Source: WTKG01 sp963735005 (GTDB lineage Bacteria; Actinomycetota; Actinomycetes; Actinomycetales; Demequinaceae). From it: a stretch of 64,000 nt of DNA. Both the position numbers and the translations under genes were made by a program. Location of the stretch: assembly GCA_963735005.1 (NCBI GenBank), contig CAVTJA010000010.1, positions 567,504-631,503 on the forward strand, written 5' to 3'. Position 1 is the first letter of the stretch. The number at the start of each line of letters is the position of its first letter. The notes beneath the pieces were generated by a model. It did not search any database. It was not told where the DNA came from and was given only the letters and a program-made list of their open reading frames with translations. Below, piece by piece: positions 36,787 through 45,171 of this stretch.

Positions 36787-37721
36787 TGGATCCCATCCTC
36801 GTTCTCGTCGCCGCCGGCATCGGGGTGGTCGTTGGGCTGACGGGCATGGGTGGGGGCGCTCTCATGACGCCCGTGCTCGTCCTGTTCTTCGGCATCCCCC
36901 CGCTTACGGCCGTCTCCAGTGACGTCGTGGCGAGTGCGTTCATGAAGCCCGCCGGCTCGTGGGTCCACATCCGACGCGGCACGGTGAACTGGCGGCTCGT
37001 GTGGCTGCTCGTCTACGGGTCCGTGCCCGCGGCGTTCGCGGGAGTCTTCGCCATCCGGCTCGATCGGCCACGAGGACTGATCCAACACTTCGTCAAGCTC
37101 GCCCTTGGTGTGGTGCTCATCATCGCGTCGCTTGGCCTCCTCGCGCGCGCGTACGTGAGGCTTCGCGAGCATGCCGTTCAGCGTGACGGACGCGCGGCAC
37201 CGCTTCCGCGCGAACGCCCGCGCGTGGTCGCGCGGCCGGTCGCTCACCATCGTCGTCGGCGCGGTCGGAGGACTCATGGTCGGCATGACGTCGGTGGGCT
37301 CCGGCTCGCTCATCATCATCGCGCTGATGGCGCTCTACCCCGCGCTCAAGGCGTCTCAACTCGTCGGGACCGATCTGGCCCAGGCCGTGCCCCTCGTCGT
37401 CGCCGCCGGCCTGGCGCATCTCCTCATGGCGAAGGTGGACTGGGGGTGACCCTGCCGATCATCGTGGGCTCCATTCCGGGAGCCTGGCTCGGCGCGCAAC
37501 TGTCGAGTCGCGCTGCAGGAGGAGTGGTGCGGAGGGCGCTGGCCCTGGTGTTGCTGGCGTCGGGGCTCAAGATGCTGGGGACCTCCAGCGTCGTGACCCT
37601 CTGGGCGCTCGCCGCGGCCCTGTGCGGCGGCACCGTCGCGTGGGGCGTGGTCCGCTACCGGCACGGATTCTCGTTCTTCGCCTGGCAGGATCGCAGGAAG
37701 GATCGGGAGGCGAGCCGCTGA
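36786..37721 (+). CDS. sulfite exporter TauE/SafE family protein (frame broken twice)
   Basis: About 311 residues with eight or nine hydrophobic segments when joined. Seen: LVAAGIGVVVGLTGMGGGAL with the family GlyMetGly-Gly repeat, MTPVLVLFFGIPPLTAVSSD, LVYGSVPAAFAGVFAIRL, VVGAVGGLMVGMTSVGSGSL and LPIIVGSIPGAWLGAQLSSR. Breaks occur near 37170 and at the G-run near 37444 (WG/VTLPII). The family exports sulfite or organosulfur compounds or takes up sulfate; the gene order cysDN-tauE-cysC makes transport of sulfate or sulfite likely. ATG 36786 overlaps the cysN stop by 1 base. Confidence 0.85.
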   Translation: MDPILVLVAAGIGVVVGLTGMGGGALMTPVLVLFFGIPPLTAVSSDVVASAFMKPAGSWVHIRRGTVNWRLVWLLVYGSVPAAFAGVFAIRLDRPRGLIQHFVKLALGVVLIIASLGLLARAYVRLREHAVQRDGRAAPLPRERPRVVARPVAHHRRRRGRRTHGRHDVGGLRLAHHHRADGALPRAQGVSTRRDRSGPGRAPRRRRRPGASPHGEGGLGVTLPIIVGSIPGAWLGAQLSSRAAGGVVRRALALVLLASGLKMLGTSSVVTLWALAAALCGGTVAWGVVRYRHGFSFFAWQDRRKDREASR

Positions 37722-38834
37722 TGGACCTGCGATTGACGCGCACGCAACTGAATGAGCTCGAGCTCATGAGAGCGGGCGCCTACGGCGACGAGCAGCGGTA
37801 CCACCTTCCCGGCGCGGGACCCTTCATCGCGACCCTCCGCGTCCCGGCGGCCGAGTCCCCCGGGGAATTCGACGCTGCTCGACACGGAAGAGACGCCCAT
37901 CGCGCGGGTCGAGGTGGAAGGCATCGCCGCGGCCGAGAGGGGCGTGTGGGTCGGCGGCATCGTCCACCACCTGCGCGAGCCGAGCCAGCCGCCGCACCCG
38001 GAGTTGCGACCGACGGCCTCAAGCGCCACCCTGCCAGAGGCGGCTCAGATGATCATCGGCAACGCGGGTGAGCCCCCGCTGACGATGGAAACGGTGATCT
38101 TCGTCGACGACGGCCACGCCGACGCGCTCTCGATGGCGGTGACACGCGCGCAGCGCGAGGGGCACGAGGTTCGCGTCCTTCCCCGCCCTGCGGCGGAACA
38201 CCTCGACGCCGATGCGGCGGTCGCGCAACTCGTTCACCTCGCGGGCGTCGTCTGCGCGTCCTCGATTCATCTCACCCACGCGCCCCCGTCGCCGACCGGC
38301 GACGGCGTGGTCGTCCTGTTCACGGGACTCTCGGGCTCGGGCAAGTCGACCGTCGCGCGAGCGCTGACCGACCGCCTCCGCGGCGAGACGACGCAGCGCG
38401 TGACGCTGCTGGATGGCGACGAGGTACGGGCGATGCTCTCGCGTGGACTTGGCTTCTCCCGGGAGGACCGGGAGCTGAACGTTCGGCGAATCGGGTGGGT
38501 GGCCGCCCTCCTGAGCGCCCACGGCGGCATCGCCTTGTGCGCGCCGATCGCCCCCTACGAGTCGGTGCGCGCGGAGGTGCGCGAGATGGCCCTCCGGTCC
38601 GGTCGATTCGTGCTCGTCTACGTGTCCACGCCCCTCGAGGTGTGCGAGGCGCGGGATCGAAAGGGGCTGTACGCCAAGGCGCGCGCGGGGGAGATCCCCG
38701 AGTTCACGGGCATCTCGGACCCCTACGAGGTTCCGACGGACGCGGATCTGGTTATCGACACCTCGGAGGAGCCCCTTGACGAGTCGGTGCAGCGAGTCGT
38801 CGACGCCATCCACAACTCGGCTGACTACACCTAG
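37721..38834 (+). CDS. cysC: adenylylsulfate kinase with an N-terminal PUA-like domain
   Basis: About 370 residues. The N-terminal 85 residues (MDLRLTRTQLNELELMRAGA, then after a break near 37870 TLLDTEETPIARVEVEGIAA) resemble the PUA-like domain of ATP sulfurylase ('L..rQl.dleLl..GaF..l'); the middle (residues about 120-190) is of unknown function; the C-terminal 190-370 is APS kinase with Walker A VVLFTGLSGSGKSTVARALT, RVTLLDGDEVRAMLSRGLGF, NVRRIGWVAALLSAHGG, ALCAPIAPYESVRAEVREMA and GLYAKARAGEIPEFTGISDP. It phosphorylates APS to PAPS, the sulfate donor for the two sulfotransferases. It is not fused to CysN here. ATG 37721 overlaps the tauE-like stop. Confidence 0.88.
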
Positions 38835-38953
38835 AATGCGGGGAACGGCTTCCGTGCGCCGTCGAGGTGGCGTTGGCGGAGAGCGGGAGCCTCGGCCCGA
38901 GGATTCGTCCGTCGAAGGGGCCGTGCACGACCTCGAGGATGCGGTAACTTGCG

Positions 38954-38988
38954 AACCTACGGTTGCGTAGCCTACGCTTGCGTAGGTT
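38954..38988. promoter_or_regulatory. palindromic operator before 2-oxoacid dehydrogenase operon
   Basis: CCTACGCTTGCGTAGG at 38971-38986 is a perfect 7-2-7 inverted repeat, directly preceded by an imperfect copy (38956-38970, CCTACGGTTGCGTAG); the whole element is flanked by AACCTACG and CGTAGGTT, so it is symmetric at a larger scale too. It ends about 40 bases before the GTG of the E1-alpha gene. The likely use is binding of a dimeric repressor or activator of the operon; no regulator gene lies next to it. Confidence 0.6.
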
Positions 38989-39027
38989 AGAAATCGAGCG
39001 GCCTCCCGGGCCGAAGGGGAGGTGTGC

Positions 39028-40160
39028 GTGGACGCCCACGGACCACTGTCGGACGAGGGAGTCGTTCGTCTCCTGACCCACACTGGCGAGCGCGCCGAAC
39101 ACCCCGTGTACTCGCGCTACGCCGAAGAACTGGACGACGCGACGCTGCGCCAGATGTGGCGCGAGATGGTCATCGTCCGGGCCTTCGATCGCGAGGCCAC
39201 CTCGCTCCAGCGCCAGGGCGAGCTGGGCCTCTGGGTCCCCTCGCTCGGCCAGGAGGCCGCGCAGGTGGGCTCCGGCCACGCGCTCCGGCCCGCGGACTGG
39301 GTCTTCCCCTCGTACCGCGAGCACGCGGTCGCCTACCTGCGGGGCGTGGACCTCGGCAACCTCCTGCGCATCTTCCGCGGCCTGGAGCACGGCGCATGGG
39401 TCGCGGACGAGCACAACTTCCACCTCTACACGCTCGTCATCGGATCCCACACCCTCCACGCGACGGGGTACGCGATGGCGATGGATCGCGACGGCCTCGT
39501 CGCGTCGGGCGACCCGGACCGCGACGCCGGCGTCGTCTGCTACTTCGGCGACGGCGCCACCTCCCAGGGCGACACGAACGAGGCGCTGATCTTCGCGAGC
39601 GTCAACAACGCGCCCATCGTCTTCTTCTGCCAGAACAACCAGTGGGCGATCTCCGAGCCCGCGACCCGCCAGTCGCGCGTCCCGTTCGCGCAGCGCGCCG
39701 ACGGCGTCGGCATGCCCAACGTGCGCGTCGACGGAAACGACGTCTTCGCGTCGTACGCCGTGACGCGCGAGGCGATGGACCGCGCCCGGTCGGGCGGCGG
39801 GCCCGAGCTTCATCGAGGCCTTCACGTATCGCATGGGCGCCCACACGACGTCCGACGACCCGACCCGCTACCGCTCGAAGGCGGACGAGGAGTATTGGGC
39901 CGAGCGAGACCCGATCGCGCGACTCGAGGCGCTACCTCGAGAGGCGCGGCGCCCTGAGCGCCGAGTTCCGCTCGGAGACGGACGAGATCGCCAAGACGCT
40001 CGCGGCGGACGTCCGCGTGCGCACCAAGGCAGCGGGCAAGCCGCCGACGCACGAGATGTTCGACCACGTGTTCGCCGAGCCGCACGCGACGGTCGACGCC
40101 GACCGGGCGTGGTTCGATCGCTACGAGAAGTCGTTCATCGACGCCGAGGGGGCCCACTGA
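39028..40160 (+). CDS. 2-oxoacid (branched-chain type) dehydrogenase E1 alpha subunit, frame broken twice
   Basis: Thiamine-diphosphate E1 subunit, about 377 residues after joining. It decarboxylates branched 2-oxoacids or pyruvate and acylates the lipoyl group of E2. Seen: REMVIVRAFDREATSLQRQG, PSLGQEAAQVGSGHALRPAD, the cofactor motif CYFGDGATSQGDTNEALIFA with NNAPIVFFCQNNQWAIS, and TYRMGAHTTSDDPTRYRSK (after a break near 39806, where SGGGP/SFIEAFTYR resumes), then a second break near 39945. The H-T-T-S-D-D-P-T-R-Y phrase is typical of branched-chain E1 alpha, though pyruvate enzymes are close. GTG 39028 has GGGGAGG 5 bases upstream; a GTG at 39022 does not. Overlaps E1 beta by 1 base. Confidence 0.88.
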
Positions 40161-41153
40161 TGGAAACCCTCACTCTCGCAGGGGCGATCAACGCCGGGCT
40201 TCGCAAGGCGATGGAGCGCGACCCCAAGGTGCTCCTCATGGGCGAGGACATCGGCTCGCTCGGCGGCGTCTTCCGCGTGACCGACGGCCTCCACAAGGAC
40301 TTCGGGCCGGAGCGGGTGATGGACACGCCGCTCGCCGAGTCGGGCATCGTCGGCACCGCCATCGGCATGTCGATGCGCGGCTACCGCCCCGTATGCGAGA
40401 TCCAGTTCGACGGCTTCATCTTCCCGGCGTTCGACCAGATCACCACGCAGCTGGCGAAGATGCACTACCGGTCGAAGGGCGCGATCACCCTGCCCGTCGT
40501 CATTCGGGTGCCCTTCGCCGGCGGCATTGGCGCGGTCGAGCACCACTCCGAGAGTCCCGAGGCGCTCTTCGCCCACACTGCGGGCCTCCGCATCGTGACG
40601 CCGGCGACGCCCCAGGACGGCTTCACGATGATCCAGCAGGCGATCGCCTCGCCCGACCCGGTCCTCTTCCTGGAGCCCAAGGCCCGCTACTGGGACAAGG
40701 GCGACGTGGACGTCGACGGCCCCTTCGTCGCCGACGGGCGCGAGCGCGGCGATGTCGCACGCCCGCGTCGCGCGCCACGGCGAGGACGTCACCATCGTCG
40801 CGTACGGCCCCACGGTGCGCGTCGCGCTCCAGGCGGCCCAGGTCTGCGAGGCCGAGGGGGTCTCCGCCGAGGTGATCGACCTCCGCGCCATCAGCCCGCT
40901 CGACACCGCCGCCGTCGTCCGCTCCGTCAAGAAGACCGGCCGCTGCGTCGTCGTCCACGAGGCGCCGACGCCATTCGGGGTCGGCGCGGAGATCGCGGCA
41001 AAGGTGTCCGAGGAGGCGTTCTTCGTCCTCGAGGCGCCCGTCCTGCGCGTCGGCGCGTTCCACACGCCCTATCCCGCCTCCAAGCTCGAACACGACTACC
41101 TGCCCAGCGTCGACCGCGTCCTAGACGCGATCGACCGAGTGATGGTCCACTGA
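40160..41153 (+). CDS. 2-oxoacid dehydrogenase E1 beta subunit, frame broken once
   Basis: About 331 residues, partner of the E1 alpha gene just before it (ATG overlaps its TGA). Seen: GAINAGLRKAMERDPKVLLM, GEDIGSLGGVFRVTDGLHKD, FGPERVMDTPLAESGIVGTA, CEIQFDGFIFPAFDQITTQL, MHYRSKGAITLPVVIRVPFA and HHSESPEALFAHTAGLRIV with the expected His-Ser-Glu. The break near 40744 is an extra C after GGG (VADG/ASAAMSHARVARHG). After it come VAYGPTVRVALQAAQVCEAE, VSAEVIDLRAISPLDTAAVV and PVLRVGAFHTPYPASKLEHD. No defects in binding motifs once joined. With E2 at 41164 it forms a complete E1/E2 unit; no E3 gene is in the window. Confidence 0.93.
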
Positions 41154-41163
41154 GGGGAACGCC

Positions 41164-42684
41164 ATGGCAACCTTTGAGACGTTCTACCTTCCCGACGCTG
41201 GCGAGGGCCTGACCGAGGCCGACATCGTCACGTGGCTCGTCGCCGTGGGCGACACCGTCGAGGTCAACCAGCCACTCCTCGAGGTCGAGACCGCGAAGTC
41301 GCTCGTCGAGCTCCCGTGCCCCACCGACGGCGTCGTGACGGAGCTCCTGGTCCGCGAGGGCGACACCGTCGAGGTGGGCGCGCCGATCGTCGTGTTCGAT
41401 GTTGACCCGGGTGGGGCGGCGCCGGGAGAAGCACCCGCCCCGGGCCTAAGGGCGGCCCCTGGCGGGGCCGATGCGGCCGGAACGGATACTTCTCCCGGCG
41501 CCGCCGGTTCCGGGTTCTCGCTCAGCAACGATGCGGCTGGGGAGGGGCTGCAAGAAAGGCTTGCGCCTGCCGTGCACTCCGCGCCGCCCGCCCACGAGCA
41601 CGCGGAGCCACTGGGCACGTACGCCCCGACGCACGAGCCCGTGCACCACGAGGAGCCCGCGCCCGCATCGGAGGCCGTCCTCGTCGGCTACGGCGTGAGC
41701 GCGTCCGAGGCCAAGCGCCGCCCGCGCCGCGTCGAGGTCATGTCACCCGTCGGCGAGGAGTCCGACGCCGAGATCGAGCACCCGATCTTCGCGAAGCCCC
41801 CCGTGCGTCGCCTCGCCAAGGAGCTCGGCATCGACCTGACGACCGTCAGCCCGTCCGGACCCGGGGGCATCGTCACCCGCGAGGACGTGCTCGAGCACGC
41901 GAAGGCCACCGAGCCCCGGACCCTGGCCACCTACGTGGGCGACGACCAGCCGTGGCTCGAGTCGGGGATCGTCAGCGCCGACGGCCGGATGACGCGCGTC
42001 CCGGTGAAGTCCGTGCGCAAGCGGACGGCCGAGGCCATGGTCGGCTCGGCCTTCAGCGCCCCCCACGTGACCGTGTTCCACACGCTCGACGTCACGGCGA
42101 CGATGGACCTGGTCGCCAGGCTCAAGGCGGACAAGGAGTTCTCGGACGTCCGCGTCACGCCGCTGCTCATCGCCGCGAAGGCGCTGCTGTTCGCCATCCG
42201 GCGCCACCCCGAGATCAACGCCTCGTGGGACGAGGAGCGCCAGGAGATCGTCTACAAGCACTACGTCAACCTCGGCATCGCGGCCGCGACGCCCCGCGGC
42301 CTCATCGTCCCCAACATCAAGGACGCGCACCGCTACGACCTGCACACGCTCGCGCAGGAGCTCCAGGACCTGACCGCGGAGGCGCGCAACGGCACCACGT
42401 CTCCAGGCGCGATGCGAGACGGGACGATCACGATCACCAACGTCGGCGTCTTCGGGATTGACACCGGCACCCCGATCCTCAACCCGGGCGAGGCCGCCAT
42501 CCTCGCCTTCGGCGCGGTGCGCGAGCAGCCCTGGGTGCACGAGGGCGAGATCAAGGTGCGGTGGGTGACGCAGCTCGCGCTGAGCTTCGACCACCGCCTC
42601 GTCGACGGCGAGCTCGGTTCCCGCGTGCTCTCCGACGTCGCGACGGTCCTCGGCGATCCCACCAAGGCGCTGGTCTGGAGCTAG
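41164..42684 (+). CDS. 2-oxoacid dehydrogenase E2, dihydrolipoyl acyltransferase
   Basis: 506 residues, uninterrupted. One N-terminal lipoyl domain with the attachment Lys45 in EVETAKSLVELPCPTDGVVT; an Ala/Pro/Gly-rich linker about residues 80-200; a peripheral subunit-binding domain VRRLAKELGIDLTTVSPSGP (with GGIVTREDVLEHA); and the catalytic core from about 255, with RVTPLLIAAKALLFAIRRHP and the active-site SFDHRLVDGELGSRVLSDVA (H-R-x-x-D-G) near residue 475. It takes acyl groups from E1 and passes them to CoA. Single-lipoyl E2 fits branched-chain complexes of Actinobacteria, but not uniquely. Start ATG 41164, preceded by GAGGGGA. Confidence 0.93.
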   Translation: MATFETFYLPDAGEGLTEADIVTWLVAVGDTVEVNQPLLEVETAKSLVELPCPTDGVVTELLVREGDTVEVGAPIVVFDVDPGGAAPGEAPAPGLRAAPGGADAAGTDTSPGAAGSGFSLSNDAAGEGLQERLAPAVHSAPPAHEHAEPLGTYAPTHEPVHHEEPAPASEAVLVGYGVSASEAKRRPRRVEVMSPVGEESDAEIEHPIFAKPPVRRLAKELGIDLTTVSPSGPGGIVTREDVLEHAKATEPRTLATYVGDDQPWLESGIVSADGRMTRVPVKSVRKRTAEAMVGSAFSAPHVTVFHTLDVTATMDLVARLKADKEFSDVRVTPLLIAAKALLFAIRRHPEINASWDEERQEIVYKHYVNLGIAAATPRGLIVPNIKDAHRYDLHTLAQELQDLTAEARNGTTSPGAMRDGTITITNVGVFGIDTGTPILNPGEAAILAFGAVREQPWVHEGEIKVRWVTQLALSFDHRLVDGELGSRVLSDVATVLGDPTKALVWS

Positions 42685-42707
42685 GCGGGCCGCGCTAGCC
42701 TGGGAGG

Positions 42708-43265
42708 GTGGCATCCGACGCGCCCAACCCGTTCATCTTCGGCTCGCCAGACGGCGGCACCGGAAGGCGCGATCGCAGATCGATGGGCGCGCGTTCCGGC
42801 GTTGAGATGGTCGCGCGGGCGCCCATCTCGTTCGCGAAGATCTTCCTGATCGACGGGGCGATCGTCGCCTACCTGGGCTTCGTCACGTTTGCGATCGTCG
42901 CCGGTTCATCGCAGGGCGACGCGCCGTCTCCCGCCGAGGCATGGGCGATCATCGGCTTCACCGCGCTCGTCCTCCTTGGCCTCCTCGTCGGATTCGGGCA
43001 CTTCCTCCTGCAGTACGAAGGGTTGCTCGGAGCGCTCTACGCACGGGAGGCGACTCCGGGCTGGGAGTTTGGGCCGCGTTGGGGCTTCGTCCTCAGACAC
43101 CGCCTGCACGTGGACGCGGGCGAGACGTTGACGATCGTCGTGGACGAGCTTCCGCCGGCTCGCCGCGGCGGAAAGAACTACGGCAAGTACCGGTGGACGC
43201 TCAGCGGCTCGTCAGGAGACCTGAGGTTCCGCAGCCCCGTCGGCCTCTCTGCGATCGGTCCGTGA
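42708..43265 (+). CDS. membrane protein of unknown function
   Basis: 185 residues from GTG 42708. Two hydrophobic segments, ISFAKIFLIDGAIVAYLGFV and AWAIIGFTALVLLGLLVGFG, connect a short charged N-terminal region to a polar C-terminal domain (RHRLHVDAGETLTIVVDELP, NYGKYRWTLSGSSGDLRFRS) that is probably cytosolic or extracytosolic. No family motif recognised. It ends 7 bases before the first arm of the terminator hairpin, so this is the last gene of the dehydrogenase transcript or has its own. Confidence 0.65.
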   Translation: MASDAPNPFIFGSPDGGTGRRDRRSMGARSGVEMVARAPISFAKIFLIDGAIVAYLGFVTFAIVAGSSQGDAPSPAEAWAIIGFTALVLLGLLVGFGHFLLQYEGLLGALYAREATPGWEFGPRWGFVLRHRLHVDAGETLTIVVDELPPARRGGKNYGKYRWTLSGSSGDLRFRSPVGLSAIGP

Positions 43266-43271
43266 ACAGAT

Positions 43272-43299
43272 CACGGCGTGGGCGAGTGCCCACGCCGTG
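43272..43299. terminator. bidirectional hairpin terminator
   Basis: CACGGCGTGGGC (43272-43283), loop GAGT, GCCCACGCCGTG (43288-43299): a perfect 12-bp stem between the convergent membrane-protein and MFS genes, suited to end transcripts from both sides. Confidence 0.8.
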
Positions 43300-43328
43300 C
43301 CCGTGTTCTTCGGGGGAGTACCCCAGGC

Positions 43329-45045
43329 TTAGCCGAGTGTCGCGGCGATCCCGTCGTCGGCGACCTCGTCCTCCGTCGCAACTCCCACCAGGCTGTCCGC
43401 CTCGTCCGCCATCGTCTGCAGTCCCGACTTCTCCTTGAGGGGGATCGACGGGAGGAAGAAGATGATGACGAAGGCGATCGCGATGAAGACCGCCGCGACG
43501 ATCATCACCGCGGCGATCGCCTGCGGCGAACCCGATCTGGAAGGGCGCCGCGAGTTGGGGCGCGAGGTCGTGAAGGAACGACGTGTCATCGAGCGAGATT
43601 CCCGCCGACTGGAGGGCGGTGGGATCCTGCGAGGTGACGGCCTGGATGACCGCCGCGTTCTTGGGATTGGCGAGCACGGCCGGGTCCTGAAGCGCCTGCT
43701 GGAATCCCGCCGTCTGGGCCGCGGCCTGGAACGCTTCGGAGATCCGCTGCTGAACGCGACCGAAGATGAGCGAGATGAACACCGCGGTGCCGATCGACCC
43801 ACCGATCTGGCGGAAGAACATGACCGAGGCCGTCCCCGCGCCGTTATCGCGCGCGGAGAGGGCGTTCTGGACGGCGAGCATGAGCGGCTGCATGAGGCCA
43901 CCGAGCCCGGCGCCGAAGATCACCGCGGCGCCGAAGACCTTCCACAAGGGGGTGTCGTACTGGATCCGCGCGAGCAGCAGGATGCCCACGAGCAAGAGGA
44001 ACACCCCGCCGACGGGAATCCACTTGTAGTGGCCCGTCTTGCGGATGATCGTGGTCGAGGTGACGGCGACGATCATGATGCCGAAGGTGAAGGGCAGCAT
44101 GGCGAGGCCCGCCTGCGTCGGCGTGAATCCGCGGGAGATCTGGAGGTAGAGGGGGAGTCCCGCGAGCCCGCCGAACATTCCGAACCCCATGATGAAGTTG
44201 ACGACCGTCGAGATCGACACGGTGCGGTTCTTGAACATCCGGAGCGGCAGCAACGCGTCGTCCCCGGCGGCTCGTTCCGCCAAGAAGAACCAGACGAATC
44301 CGACCGTCGTCGCGACGAACAGGCTGATCGAAATGGTCGAGGTCCAGCCCCACTCGAATCCGCGCTCGGTCACGATGAGCAGCGGAACGATCCCCGTGAT
44401 GAGCGCGAGGACCCCCCACCAGTCGACGCGAAGGTTCCCGCGACCCATGTGGTGCACGTGAAGCACGCGGGCGATGAGCACGAGGGCGGCGGCGCCCAGG
44501 GGAACGTTGATGAGGAAGATCCAGCGCCACCCGGCGAGGCCGGCGAACTCCGCCGATCCGGCGAAGAATCCGCCAATGACGGGGCCGAGCACGGACGCCA
44601 TGCCCCAGACCGCGAAGAACGAGGCCTGGTACTTGGTGCGTTCGCGCGGCGACAGGAGGTCGCCGAGGATCATGATGGCGAGCGCCATCAACCCGCCCGC
44701 TCCCGCACCCTGCAGGCCGCGGAACGCCGCGAGCTCGTACATGGAGGTCGCCGTGGTGCACAGCGTCGAACCGAGGACGAAGAGGCTGAGCGCGATCACG
44801 TAGAGAGGCTTGCGCCCGTACATGTCGGAGAGCTTGCCGTAGAGAGGCGTCGAGATCGTCGCCGCGATCATGTAGGCGGTCGTGACCCAGGCCTGGAGGG
44901 TCAGGCCGTGGAGGTCGTCGCCGATGGTGCGGATGGCCGTGGAGACCACCATCTGGTCGAGCGCCGCGAGAAACATGCCGACCATGAGGGCAAGCACGAT
45001 GAGATTGATTTGGCGCCTGTTCGGCGCCACGAATGCCTGAGTCAT
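43329..45045 (-). CDS. MFS drug-resistance transporter, EmrB/QacA type (one frame break)
   Basis: About 572 residues, 14 predicted membrane segments. Start ATG 45045 (MTQAFVAPNRRQINL). Typical DHA2 marks: LNVPLG-type ILNVPLGAAALVLI is seen as FLINVPLGAAALVLIARV, motif A LYGKLSDMYGRKPLYVIALS, motif C-like MASVLGPVIGGFFAG, and WRWIFLINVP. Break near 43541 (extra base: FQIGFA/QAIAAVMIVAAVF); the C terminus then reads AIAFVIIFFLPSIPLKEKSG, with an acidic tail. The family exports hydrophobic drugs by proton antiport; the substrate is unknown. Convergent with the upstream membrane protein, sharing the hairpin terminator. Confidence 0.9.
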
Positions 45046-45171
45046 AAGCGTCCTTGGTCGTGTCGGGCGTGCGAGGGCCCGGTTGCGGAAGACACCCACC
45101 GCAACGATGGGCGACGGGGCGGTATTCCCAGTGTAGGCCGCCGCTCCGACACGCGCGGATAGGCTTTGGCC

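Noticed and set aside
39028..42684. Naming the dehydrogenase genes pdhA/pdhB/pdhC or bkdA/bkdB/bkdC
   Set aside because: Motifs do not separate pyruvate from branched-chain substrates with certainty, so gene symbols are left empty.
43435..45162. 575-codon open frame on the plus strand
   Set aside because: Opposite the MFS gene; product composition is antisense-like.
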